From positions 216,099,634 through 216,163,633 of the forward strand of contig OU015490.1 in the NCBI GenBank assembly GCA_907164885.2: 64,000 bases of DNA, written 5' to 3'. The first letter of the stretch is position 1, and every line of letters starts with the position of its first letter. The notes under the pieces are model-generated. The model worked only from the letters and a program-made list of their open reading frames with translations. It was not told the DNA's origin and did no database searches. A program made the position numbers and the translations under genes. Shown here one piece after another: positions 39,927 to 54,002 of this stretch. The DNA comes from Dolomedes plantarius. Lineage: Eukaryota; Arthropoda; Arachnida; Araneae; Dolomedidae.

Positions 39927-41310
39927 GTGTGCACGTCCGCCATCTTGGATTTTTTTTCGCCAACTTGGCGATTTTACCGTGTTTTGAGGAGTGGAAAAAT
40001 TTTCGCCAATGTGTTTTAAGCGGTGTTTTCAAAACGCTGGACTTTGAATTTCTTTAGCTTTTTTAATAAAAACCACCTGTTTAAATTATGAAACTTAGAA
40101 AAAATTTTGAAAAATCATTTAAACGTTGGACTTAGATTTATTGTTGGGTTTTTGATAAAAACCACTTTTTTCTGAAAAAATCATTCTCAATTATTGGAAA
40201 TTTTGGGTTTTTCTTTTAGCTTTTTTAATAAAAACGACCTTTTTAAATTGTGAAACTTAGAAATATTTTTGAAAAATCATTTAATCGTTGGACTGAGATT
40301 TCTTTTTTGTCATTTTTAATTAAAAACTACCTTTTCAAATTATGATCCATATGAAAAATTTGGTCAAATGAATTTTACTTACAGATAAAATTTCAATGCC
40401 ATCTATTCAGTTTGCCCTAACTCTTTGACTAATAGCAATGAATCACCAAAATATTATGCCAATATATTGTTAATTAGAAAAAAATACAGCATTTTCGTAC
40501 CACCTAAATAACTTGCAATTTAAAAATTATCTAAAATTCAGCTTTGAAAAATGTAAAATAATTATGAACCCATAAATTTATGGTGAGTAACCAGATCCTC
40601 TTTTTTTTTTTTTTTTTTTTTTGTGGTAATGAAATTTTACTTCAGATTTGACCTTAACCAAATATTTGGTGCATACAATAAAATCGGGACAAGGATTATT
40701 TGACCATTTATCCTGCTGTGTTGGAAATAAGAAAAAAAACCTTTTCCTAAGCCAATAACTTAACCTTAACTAACTTTTTAACTTAGGTTCCTGGGGAGAG
40801 AGAAGTTGAACTTCAGTTATTTAAATTTATTTGTAATCCACTACAACTTGGAATTATAAAATATTTTAAAATATATTGTATTTAAAATGTATACTGTATT
40901 TTACATTTTACGAAAAAATGATGGCAGATAATTTTTACTTCAAATAAATGAAATCGTGTATCATTATAGTATACTAATTGACAATCGATAAACAAAATTA
41001 AAAGCAACTTAAATTTAATAAGTTAACGAAAAACTGATAATGGATTCAAAAATTTTCAACAAAAAGACTCTTAGTTTTAAAAATAATTTACTCTTTTGAG
41101 TCTAGTCAATTTGACTCAGATTTCCAGGTCAAGGCCAAGATCTGACCTAAAATTATTATACTGTAATTAAAAGATCACATCAGAAATAACTGTTTGATCT
41201 TAAAATTAGAGAATTTGACATTGGGTTATTTTTACCAGAACGCAATAATTATCGCCATGCGAAATGCGCCAAACCCTGGCGGAAAAATCCGAGATGGCGG
41301 CCGTGAACAC
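39927..41310. mobile_element. TIR element, 1.38 kb, noncoding
   Basis: The left end GTGTGCACGTCCGCCATCTT then GGATTTTTTTTCGCC is inverted at the right end (reverse complement GTGTTCACGGCCGCCATCTC then GGATTTTTCCGCC). The repeats are about 45 bp. A 168 bp internal direct duplication (40048-40130 and 40216-40300, TTTTTTAATAAAAACSACC) is visible. No open frame of note. The target duplication and superfamily are unclear. Confidence 0.65.
40601..40622. repeat. Poly(T) run
   Basis: 22 T in a row within the TIR element. It could be a minus-strand poly(A) tail of a small retroposed insert, but I see no duplication around it. Confidence 0.9.
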
Positions 41311-41490
41311 AAATCTAGAGTATCCCCCCTAACTTTATTTCTACTGATCAGATATACATAATATATAGCCTATGTCCATCTGGAATAATGTACCTTTCAA
41401 ACAGTGAAAGAATTTTTCAAATAGGTGCAGTGGTTCCGGAGATTACCCTCCACGTACAAAATCTGCTCTCTCTTTATATATTAGTATAGA
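41311..41490 (-). mobile_element. Helitron 5' end fragment
   Basis: On the minus strand it reads A|TCTATACTAATATATAAAGA, then TTTGTACGTGGAGGGTAATC and TCCGGAACCACTG. This TCTATACTAATAT start with the GTAATCTCCGGAACCACTGG wording is one I recall from arthropod Helitron 5' ends. The TIR element at 39927-41310 adjoins at the inner side. Confidence 0.6.
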
Positions 41491-41556
41491 TATGCTAAAT
41501 TTTTAGTTTGTAGCATATTTGACACACGACATACATACTACCACACCACTGGATTG

Positions 41557-41944
41557 GTCGCAGTGTAGCCGATCATTTAGTCCTACACAACTACCCTCCT
41601 AGATCACCGAACTTAACCCCATGGGTTTTCTTCCTTTAGTGATTTGTCAAAGATATTTTGTTCGTACCACCTTTGCCTTCAAATCTGCTCGAACTTAAAC
41701 AACGCATTTGTGATGTTTTACAATTTATGATATTTGACATTTAATAGTGAAACATTACAACTTGTTTGGCAAGAAATGGCATATCGCAATGATATTATAC
41801 GGGTGACTAAAGGAATGTCATATCGAACAGCTGTGGAAAATAAATTTAACATTTTCCATTATAATGACATATCAATTATAATTTTCTGTTTGTAATTATG
41901 CAAAATATTAAGTTTTGTAATCAGATGATTATTTCCTGATAACC

Positions 41945-41947
<3 letters not shown>
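41557..41947 (+). pseudogene. Mariner-type transposase C-terminal fragment
   Basis: The plus strand reads, in shifting frames, RWIGR, NYPPRSPNLTPWVFFL, FVKDILFVPPLPSNLLELKQ, RICDVLQFM and LQLVWQEMAYRNDIIRVTKG. Arthropod mariner-type transposases carry PPRSPDLTPLDFFLWG at this point, so the third catalytic Asp appears to be Val here and the conserved Asp before it Asn. The right end ...CCTG followed by TA and (TA)n at 41947 gives a terminal repeat starting CAGGGTTATCAGG. The 5' two thirds of the element are missing. Confidence 0.7.

Positions 41948-41975
<28 letters not shown>
41948..41975. repeat. (TA)n microsatellite
   Basis: A TA run directly following the mariner-type right end. Confidence 0.9.
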
Positions 41976-41978
<3 letters not shown>

Positions 41979-43893
41979 CTCTGTGTGTCTGCATTTCTTC
42001 CACATGGTTAATAAACAATCACATGTATACCTAAAGTATTTTATACCTAGGTTTGTTACCGGTTAAGCAAAATTTCTAAAACCTTAACTGATTCTATTTT
42101 ACATTAAGTATTTCTACAATTAAGTTTTTGAGCACTTTTGTAAATCTTATCTATATAGTTATATTTGTTATTATATAGGTGTAAACTGTTCGTTCGTTTA
42201 AGAACCTCAAGGAAAATCCCAATCATTTATTTAAGGTATTTCCCTATGTTTCGAGCATTTAAAAAATATACAGTACTTGTTGAATACATATAATTTTAGT
42301 TCAAATTTGATATAAAATCCCGAAAGCAAGTATAATTTTGGTTTAATTTTATAACATTTTAAAATAAATGGAATTTCTTATAAATTTTTAGTACAAGTAA
42401 GTGGTTGAGCCAGAGAACCGTCACTCAGTCTGTCTAAATATATTTTAACTTCCATTAAACTATATTCTACTGTTTCACTGACCTGTGTTTTGAAGTTAAA
42501 GTTTTCAAATATTTCCAAAAATCACTGAAATATACCAAAAAGTAGAAAAAAAATCCACTGATATAACTGCTCTTTTTATAAGTACACAAGTACCTGTAGA
42601 ACTATTAAATTAATACATATAGCTTAGATTTGAGTTCAAAACATATGTAATAAAACGTAAAGCAGAAGTGCAAAAATTGTTTTAAATATATTGAAATCTT
42701 TTTAAGTTAGTATCTTTATCGTTTAAAAAATTAACTAAAAAATTAGTTTTCTAGAAAAAAGATTTTAAAATGATACTTCCGGTCTTTTAATATAGATTTC
42801 GGTTCATTAAATTTGCCGTAAGTTCTCATCCAATAATCGTAAGAATAAATGTAAAGCAGTTGTTTTATCATAAAAGATTAGCCTTTGAAATATAGCAATA
42901 ATTTCGTTTTTCTAAATTTTGCCCCAAAACAGCCGTTTCAATGTAGGCATATGCCTCAAAAAAGTGCTAAAAAACTGAAGGATACCTGAAGATTTGAGGC
43001 TTACACAACAATTAGAAATGAAATTTCCCTTCAGTATACGTGCGAATGCTAGTCTGAAGTTACCAAACAAAAAAAACATATAGTTGTGCATCTATTTCCT
43101 CAATTAATTTGCAAATAAGGCGAACGAATGCGAAGCCAAAAAGGAAACGCGTTCAAATTCCCGCAACCAGCTAGATGTAATTGATATTGTGTCAAAAGCA
43201 TAATTTAGATGAAGGCTGGATATGTAGAGAACTCAATAGGTTTGATGATGATATTACGCAATCGGACGTCTCGATAGACTTGAAAATACCACGAAAATTT
43301 GATCTCTAGAATCTCAAATCGATTTTTGATCACATTAGAATTAAACAGAGCGCTAGTAATGGTTGTCCTAAGAAAACGACGGTAGCGGAAGATCATTATT
43401 TGGCTTTGCTTACAGGAAGAAATCATCTGCAACAATAAGGTAGTTAGTTTTTTACCAGTCATCAGCCACTGGTACCCGAGTGAATTTGCATACTGCATAC
43501 CGAAAGCTTATCACAGATGGACTGCATACGAGACCACCAAAGCGTTGTGACTTGATTACCCAGGGGACCGCGTTTAAGATGTCGTTGTCTCCAACTCAAA
43601 TCCAAACGATTGGTAATCTGACAATTTTCCACGGATGAATCCGGGTTCGGTTCCAATAAAGATCCTGGACCTACTTCGACCTGAAAATAGTGTGGAACTA
43701 TCAACCATCCGTTGAATATTCTTGAACAGTCCAGATTCCATCATGGTGGCGTTCTTGTTTGCAGATGAGTCATGATAAACTGCCACGCAGAGTTCCGTGT
43801 CCACGAAAGACGTTCTATAACTAGCCAGAGAGAGGTTCGTAAATGAGATCCAGCATCAAAGTAAAATTGTTTAGGTGTGGTGTTGTTTCAGTT
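41976..43893. other. AT-rich DNA, no supported gene
   Basis: Between 43420 and 43830 the DNA is less AT-rich and three minus-strand frames of 76-97 codons overlap. One contains PNPDSSVENCQIT and RQRHLKRGPLGN, which I could not place. It might be part of the decayed transposon whose tail follows at 43.9 kb. Confidence 0.35.
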
Positions 43894-44217
43894 TTTGAGT
43901 TAATGGACGACAATGCTAGACCTCATCGCACTCGTTTGCTAGAGGAATTTCTTGAAATAGAAGATTTCGTTCGTTCGTATGGACCGATCTATTTCGTTCA
44001 ATTGGTTTAGGCAGCATACTCAACAGATTTCAATCCTATTGCACAGGTGTGGGGTGTCTTAGGACGATGGGTAACAACACTCCAGCTTCCTGCAAAGACC
44101 CTCCACGAGCTGAGATGTGACCTCTTGGAAGTATGGAGTTTAATCTCACAGGACATATTGAACAATTTGTTACATTCTCTGGAAAAATGTAGCCAAATGT
44201 TACTAACGAACTATTAA
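43894..44217 (+). pseudogene. Tc1-like transposase C-terminal fragment
   Basis: One frame reads FELMDDNARPHRTRLLEEFL (second catalytic Asp), then a stop in place of the usual WPAY region, AAYSTDFNPIAQVWGVLGRW, and LHELRCDLLEVWSLISQDIL to a TAA at 44215. The family has NPIEHVWD here; Ala-Gln replace Glu-His, so the third catalytic residue is lost. No terminal repeats found. The N-terminal two thirds are missing or unrecognisable. Confidence 0.75.
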
Positions 44218-44600
44218 CAGTAATAACAGTAATCATTAGTTTTGGTGTTATTCAAGTTTTAAATAACATATTATCCATTTCTTTAAGTTTATTTACAAAC
44301 TGCTTTCATTCACACGTGGAAATTTGAGCTTTCTCCGTCATCTTGCAATTTTGAAGTTTATCCTTCAAATTTAAAAAGCGTCTCTTTGATCAAAATGTTC
44401 TAAATGCAAAGTTTCTGTGACATGGAACTCGACTTTTGTAATTATTATGATTATTATACTGTTTTAACTCTAAAGAAAAAATACCATTTTCTTATTTCCC
44501 AATTTTGAAACAACATTAATCCGGTTCCATGCACATTTATAAGTGAATTTATTTTACTTTGTAAATCTTAAATTGTCTATGTGCTGAAAATCATTCCTCT
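44218..44600. other. AT-rich DNA, no gene seen
   Basis: Nothing recognised between the Tc1 fragment and the GC-richer stretch that follows. Confidence 0.4.
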
Positions 44601-44939
44601 GGTTTTTCGTACCAGTTTTCCTGGAAGAAGGTAATGCGCCTCCCGTATGCAGTTAAGTGTGACCTGTAACAGTACGGATAGTACACAAGGTCGTTTGCAC
44701 AAGAAGGGAGAATAACTTGCCACCCTCTAGGTCATTAGGGGGACATAGTTCCTCCATAGCAACGACCCAGCAACCATCTTTATAACCAATCGTATATATG
44801 AAAGATGTTAATTATTCTAGAACATTTTCTGACCTCTGCGTTCTCGGTGCTGGGAAGTCTTAACGGTTTTTTGAGTCAGATGAAGTACATGCTGCGACTG
44901 TCATACAGCTGGAGATTGTCTGCTCTTCGGCCCTTTTCG

Positions 44940-44992
44940 CCTTTTTATATACTGAGTTATCTCGAGATTTCTGGTCTGCTTTTGGATCAAGT
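44940..44992 (+). promoter_or_regulatory. Candidate core promoter
   Basis: TTTTATATAC at 44943-44952 could be a TATA box. About 30-35 bases downstream, CTTTTGGATCAAGTTT is a plausible start region. The stretch from 44600 to 45040 is GC-richer than its surroundings. It lies directly upstream of a candidate first coding exon. Confidence 0.4.
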
Positions 44993-45003
44993 TTAGTATA
45001 ACA

Positions 45004-45039
45004 ATGATAGATAATCATCAGTCTACAATGAAAGTGGTG
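45004..45039 (+). CDS. Candidate first coding exon of a host gene (splice donor follows)
   Basis: ACAATG at 45002-45007 and ACAATG at 45025-45030 are in the same frame. From the second, ATG AAA GTG GTG is followed at once by GTAAGT (45040-45045), a consensus splice donor. Arthropod genes for secreted proteins, notably cuticle proteins, often have a first exon encoding only about four residues (M-K-x-x) before a phase-0 intron within the signal peptide; that is known family behaviour, and applying it here is an inference. No second exon was found in the following 20 kb. It could be a chance combination of TATA, ATG and donor. Confidence 0.3.
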
Positions 45040-45045
45040 GTAAGT

Positions 45046-48261
<3,216 letters not shown>

Positions 48262-48345
48262 TGAATCGTATGCAAATATATGTGGCGCAGTAATTGATTG
48301 GATGGCAATTACTATAAAAGCTAGCCGCATTGTATTAAAGTTTGT
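48262..48345 (+). promoter_or_regulatory. Candidate promoter with octamer and TATA box
   Basis: ATGCAAAT (48270-48277, a POU octamer), GATTGG (48297-48302, an inverted CCAAT) and TATAAAAG (48313-48320) follow each other within 51 bases, the usual order and spacing of animal promoter elements. The region after it has only short open frames (for example 48443-48637), so the transcript, if any, is unidentified. Confidence 0.35.
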
Positions 48346-49211
48346 TCCTTCTACCCTTCGCTGTTTTTTTCTCTCAGTTGCCAGTTGTACCATGTTAAAG
48401 TCCTGACATGGATATTATTCGTTTCCCTGTTACAACGCCAGTTTGGTGTATCTGCAAACAGATAAGTTATCTCTGTTATGTTATACTTTGTTATGTTATT
48501 CTATGTTATTAAATCTCTATTCTCAACCGAAACTCAGTCTTAATTTCTCACTCTGCTACTTACATTTCTATGGCATGACTGTCACTTTAAACTCTGTATC
48601 AAAGTTCTGTCAGCTATTCTTTGAAACCACTGACTGATCATCAAAACTCAACAACATATTTTATGAGTCGAATGAACGTCTTCAAAGGAGAATTAATATA
48701 CGAGAACTGTTAAGACTATCTCCATACATAGGATAAACAAAGTAAATAAACACTCCTGAACCTATAAACATATTTTCACTAAACATCCCATAGAATAAAA
48801 CTTGTAGAAATATTTTTTAAAAGTCTAATCTTTCCTTTTTTTCCAATGGCAAGCAATAAAAAGAAAACGACAGGATAATAAGTACAACAAGAAAACATAC
48901 AACAACAAGCTAAAAGTAAAACAAAGATAGACACGACGTATTAAATGCTCAATGTTTTTATCTCCCAATTTCGGCAACAGAGATTCCAAGCGGGATTGCC
49001 TCACATATGGAGGGGGGGGGGGTTATATTCATAACTTGTGGTCCATCACAAATAAAGCAGATAAGAATCTGTAGAATTTTCAAGCGGCTCAGACGTTTAG
49101 ATAAGCAGTCATTACCAGTTAAAAGCCGGATCGTGGTTACCAAATCCTATCTTGGAAAATCTGGAATGAATGCTCTATTAACAACACATAACGTATTAGA
49201 ATTTCTATCTA
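48346..49211. other. No supported gene
   Basis: A run of 10 G at 49012-49021 and a 73-codon frame (49007-49228) without motifs. Nothing recognised. Confidence 0.4.
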
Positions 49212-49779
49212 CAAGGTGCGGCCATTAATTTCCAGGACTCATCTAATAACTCCAGAGAATATTACATGAAATGCATTCCTACCCATTTAAAATGTATCGA
49301 AGTAACTCCCACCTGCCGTAATGTACTTCTGTGCTCGGCTGTATAAGTTTCGGAAACAACTTTTAAAGTCCTCTTTCGGAATACTCTTTAATGTGAATGT
49401 CACAGTTTTCTTAATGGCTTCGACATCCTGAAATCTTGTTCCCTTCAGCAAATTAGCCCAGCATGATGTCGTGGAGATGCAGCATCCTCTATACTATCCG
49501 AACTTAACACCGGCATTTTTTTCTTTTTCCCAAAACTGAAAGATTTGCTGAAGGGAACAAGATTTGAGGATGTCGAAGCCATCAAGAAAAGGTGACGTCC
49601 ACATTAAAGAGCATTCTGAAATATGACTTTAAAAGTTGTTTCTGAAACTTATACAGCCGAGCCCATAAGTGCATTACGGCAGGTGCGAGATACTTCGAAA
49701 CATATTAAATGGGTATGCATTTCATCTAATATTTTCTGGAGTTATTAGATCCATCCTGGAAATTAATGGCCGCACCTTT
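49212..49779. mobile_element. 568 bp tail-to-tail palindrome of a second mariner lineage
   Basis: The left arm (49212 to about 49453) and the right arm (about 49533 to 49779) are inverted copies around about 80 bp. The ends read CAAGGTGCGGCCATTAATTT and AAAGGTGCGGCCATTAATTT, flanked by TA. The left arm on the minus strand keeps an open transposase C-terminus: LLKGTRFQDVEAIKKTVTF, TLKSIPKEDFKSCFRNLYS, KYITAGGSYFDTF and a stop. The right arm on the plus strand reads HPLYYPNLTPAFFFFFPKLK, DLLKGTRFEDVEAIKK and then loses the frame. YSPDLAPADFFLFPKLK is the DD34D mariner wording, so the third catalytic Asp region is altered here. This lineage differs from that at 34.7 kb, yet the architecture is the same. 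Confidence 0.85.
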
Positions 49780-50129
49780 TACTAATTCTTGATAAAACTG
49801 GTCCTTCAATTTCTTCCGGATAGATAAAATTATATGCGATCGGCATACACGGGCTCTGCATAACTGTATCACCCCTTTATGAAAATCCGTCAGCGATTTC
49901 ATTTAATGGGATCCGGCAGTGTTAAACAGCATATCCTTTTAATATAATCTTTAAAAGCAATCTAATCTCAAAAATTTTAACCATAGCTATCTTCAACATT
50001 GCTAGATAAAATGAACGTGGTTTAATATACTGCATCCATGTACCCTGATAGCATCATGGGAATGCAAAAATTCAAATAAGAGAAATAGATAGTCCTGACT
50101 CTAAAGCTATTTTTAATAGAAAGAGCAAA
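49780..50129. other. AT-rich DNA, no gene seen
   Basis: Nothing recognised between the palindrome and the tandem array. Confidence 0.4.
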
Positions 50130-50940
50130 TTAAAAGAAAAATTCGTTACAGAGTTATTTTAATATAAACATTACTAAATGATATCCTTCAAAGTACAACT
50201 TATCTTCTTAAACTGAATGAAACTTATATTTAAATAATTTATGACTACTGTTTAAGCTATAATAATTCTTAGGCTCTAATAAAGAAAAATATTCTGAACA
50301 CTCTATGAAAATTTTAAATGAAAAAGCACTTTAGGAAAAAATACATTAAACAATTATTTTAATCTCATTGTTGGCAATTGAAATATTTCATTGAGTAATT
50401 TACCTATGTAACATGAATGCACCTAATATTGAAAGCATTCATGAATACTGATAATGCTTTAACGAATTCATAACGTAAGATAAAGGAATTAAATATTCTT
50501 AACTCCTTAATAGTGTTAAAAAAAGCAAATGTGAAAAAATACATTAAACAGCTATTCGAATATATTGTTTATCAAAGGAAATATGTTATTGCACAATATA
50601 AATATGTAAAATAAATGTGTTTAATATATAAAGCGTTTATCGGTACTATTAATGCTGAAATAAATGAAATAAATATCCTTCACTCTTTATGACTATTTTA
50701 AAGAAATAAAAATATTGAAAAAAAAGTACATGAAACAACTATTTTAATCTTATTGTTAGCAATTTAAATCTTTCATTGCCAGCTAATCTATGTAAAATTA
50801 ATGCTGATTATATTTAAAACATTCAGGAATGATGTTAATTCTACAAGAATACATAAGCTCAAATGAAGGAAATAAACATTCCTAACGCTTTGAAACTATT
50901 TCTACTGAAAAGCACATTAGAATATTTTAAACGTATATCT
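50130..50940. repeat. Diverged tandem repeat, about 190-200 bp unit, 3-4 copies
   Basis: ACATTAAACAATTATTTTAATC near 50342 recurs near 50542 and 50728 (ACATGAAACAACTATTTTAA). In each it is followed by TTATTGTTAGCAATT-like and TTTCATTG-like segments, an ATTCATGAAT-like segment and AAATAAATATTC. A weaker copy precedes at about 50150. Noncoding and old. Confidence 0.65.
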
Positions 50941-51399
50941 TAATGAAAATTTGTTGGTCTCATTAATCTGTGAGAAAGCCCGAACTAGTGAGTCATGTGA
51001 ACAGCACAGAGTTATGTACAGATACTCTGTTCAAAATACCGAAACAAAGTTGAAAAAGACATTATCTCAGAACTGGGGCTATTTATTCATTACTTTCGAA
51101 ATATAAAGCATTACTCATTTAAAAAATAGAGGGTGAAACGAATTCGATTTTCGTTTAGAAAAGCTCTTCAGTTTCCATCACCTTAATGGCTTTCTAGAAA
51201 GTTTTTTGGTGACCTGAAGGAATTTGATTATCATGTCTTTTGAGATATTGCTTCTTTTCCACTTTTCGTTTTAAAGTTATAGAAAATAAAAGTGCGGCTA
51301 CTCAGACTTAAATATATAAATGAGATTATGTAATTCATTTAGTTTTTATTTAGATGTCTCATAACATGCATATACTTGTATTATACTATACTAATGTAA
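50941..51399. other. AT-rich DNA, no gene seen
   Basis: No feature recognised between the two tandem arrays. Confidence 0.4.
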
Positions 51400-51716
51400 G
51401 GAAATAAGTTCTTTAGTTTTTAACTTTAATTGCATTCATCCATTTATTACAATAGTGAAGCATCTACGTATAAAAGTATCTACAACAGTCATCAATGATT
51501 CATTGATACGTGGCAGGAAAGAAAGGAACCCATTTTAAATTTAAATATAAACTGTAATGGAAGTAAGATAGAACTGCGAAAGTGATAGGGCTTGAAAAGG
51601 GCAATTTAAAAAGATGAATCATATAAACTAATGAAACTCATAAAGAATTGAATATATATGCTGGAAACTATAAATACTAAAATGAGTATAATCATCACCA
51701 TAAATTACTATAATTA
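51400..51716 (+). repeat. Tandem array of about 320 bp units, copy 1
   Basis: Contains the array motifs CATCTACGTATAAAAG, GATACGTGGCAGGAAAGAAA, ATAAACTGTAATGGAAGT, GGCTTGAAAAGGGCAATTT and ATAAATTACTATAATTA. The next copies lie beyond the inserted element, at 54003-55165. Confidence 0.75.
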
Positions 51717-51856
51717 CCGTATTTACACGTGTATAGACGCACTTTTATTCTTTAAAATAGTTCGGTAAAAATGGGCCGCTCCTTATACACGGAATTTTAA
51801 AATTAGATACAGTAAACACCCATTAGTTTAGAAGACTTTACTAACATAAAACATTA

Positions 51857-51891
<35 letters not shown>

Positions 51892-54002
51892 ACAACCTAT
51901 TACACCGTATCATGCCCACGGCTATTCAATGTATTGGAAATATTTTTACTTGTATATATCGGTATACCGGAGGTAAAGGACACCAAGAACATTTCTTAAA
52001 ATTAGACTGTTTAACTTTATTTCTTCATTTTTTATCGCTATTTTCAGTAAAGAAAAGATGTTACACGAATGTCTATAAAGACGAGACCTTGGCCATTGAA
52101 AATGGCACCATGTTCTTTAATTGTGTCGAGGTAAAAAGCAGTAAGTGGATTTCTTTAAGCTCTCCTGGGAAATTGCAAACATTGTGACATAGTGTTCTGT
52201 ACTTCCGAGGTACAGATAAGATACATTAGGGTTATTTAATAAAACTCTTTTGAGTTCCAAAGAGTTTGTCATCGTAGGAAATAATTCCTAAATGTACTAT
52301 TATATTTTATTTAATCATCCTTTTTACACTGTAATTTCACTACCATCAGCTAAGGTTGTACCTGATATTGTTAGGCGAGCATTGAACTCTAAGGAATGTA
52401 CGACATTGCTACATTTCTCAGAACTTAGCATTGCCTTAGGATACCATTTTGCAGTACGATGCTATTTTGAGTCTACAACGGAATTCAGAAAAAAAAATTC
52501 CCCAAATATTGTTGTAATGATGCACCTTCGAATAGGTGAAAATATTATAAAAATGTTAAAAAGATAAGTCGATTCGAAGGCTTTCATCATTACATTCATT
52601 TAATAAAATGGGAAACGACGGCTGAAGCGGTACGATAACTATAGAGCGGAGCGGTCATGTGTTAGATGTAGCGTATAGAATAGGTCTTACGGCGGCGGTG
52701 AACGTGGGGGTTTTGATCGCCAGACAAGATTAGTTGATACTGTCACCGAAGCTGACATTAAACGACAATGAGCATTGTACGAGGATTTTCGAGAAAAAAT
52801 CCACAAGCAACTTGGGAGGTTTGCGTGCGGTTTCCGTGTGGGCGTACGTCGGTGAAGCAGGGGCGACCAATTAAATAATTTTGAAGTGAAGAAAGCGAAT
52901 GAGATGATAACAGTATCGGGAATGGAGGAGAAGTGATTCGAAGAAGGAGTCAAGAATGAAGAATGGGATTTAAAATATATAAATTGGGGAGTTTGAAAAT
53001 TAAAAAAAGCTCTCTCTAAAAATAGCAAGCTCTCAGATCTGTCAGGGAGATACTTCTGATTGTGGTGGTGTCGAGTCGAGCTTCGGTTCCCCGTTCTTTC
53101 TTGAGCTTTGGCGTATCGGGTCGAGCTACGGTTCCCTGTTGCCTCCTCTGATTGTGTGTATATTGTAGAGTTGCGGTTCCCCTTGGTGTTATCACTGTTT
53201 GGGTCGAACTTAGAGTTCCCCACATATAGGTGCTAAATAGAATAAAGTCTGTGTGGTGGTGTTAATTGCGAGAATTTTAAGATGACGGAGAAGAAGGAAG
53301 TTTATGCCCCTGCCTCTCAACGGAAGGATTCAACATACCCCACAGCTAAATAAATCAGAGCAATCATCAATCTGTTAAAGGTCAACTGAACCGAGTGAGT
53401 CGCACAATTTTATTGTCTAGCTCAGTCCCTTTTGTTTTTAGTTGTTTTTTTTTAAGTTTGGTTTACGGTGGGTGTAGTAAAAATTTTGATAGGATATTGT
53501 TGAATAGCTATTCTGAGTTTTGTGTAATCATATTGTGTTCCCTATTTTCCTTGAAAAGTAATTGTTGAATGTTAATATTGTTTTAAAGATAAACTAAAGT
53601 TTTGTGGATGGCTAAGTGTGCCTGGTGAAAAGATTATGATTAAAATAAGATGTATAAATGTAAAATTTGTAAATAAATTTAGTTTAGTTTAAATTTAACC
53701 ATTTGTCTGTTTTAATTTTCACAGTTGGTTTTCAGGGTACTGAATGAAAAGTTTAATCTTTTAGTCTAGGTTTTCGCTATCCTTCAATTTGTTCGTCATT
53801 GATAACTACGTCCAGAACTTTGGGTTATAAACAAATAAATCTTACACAACGCACCCAACTACCCCTTTCTAAAATAATAACTAATGTACTACCCCAAATA
53901 ATCACGCCATATTAAATAAATCTTGGACGAGCAATACGACAATTGTCTCAAAATTCAGGTGCGGCTTATACACGCACGCGGCCTATACACGAGTAAATAC
54001 GG
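51717..54002. mobile_element. 2.29 kb TIR element inserted in the tandem array, TA target
   Basis: The left end CCGTATTTACACGTGTATAG and the right end (reverse complement CCGTATTTACTCGTGTATAG) are inverted and flanked by TA. Removing it joins ...ACTATAATTA to the following array sequence, with TA present once. Inside are a (TA)n run (51858-51889), short frames without transposase motifs, and a GC-richer block (52590-53360) containing 45 bp repeats and an AATAAA at 53240. I could not assign a superfamily. It looks non-autonomous and may itself host a smaller insert such as a solo LTR. Confidence 0.75.
53071..53224 (-). repeat. 45 bp imperfect tandem repeat, about 4 units
   Basis: CGAGCTTCGGTTCCCC, CGAGCTACGGTTCCCT, AGAGTTGCGGTTCCCC and CGAACTTAGAGTTCCCC follow at about 45 bp steps. 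On the minus strand they fall within an open frame (52687-53223, 178 codons) whose first part repeats GNRSSTR every 15 residues. The remainder of that frame has no motif, and I do not claim that it is a gene. Confidence 0.7.

Noticed and set aside
43205..43821. Host exon on the minus strand (frames with VDTELCVAVYHDSS-like wording)
   Set aside because: Three overlapping frames, no splice sites that join them, no family recognised; more likely decayed mobile-element sequence.
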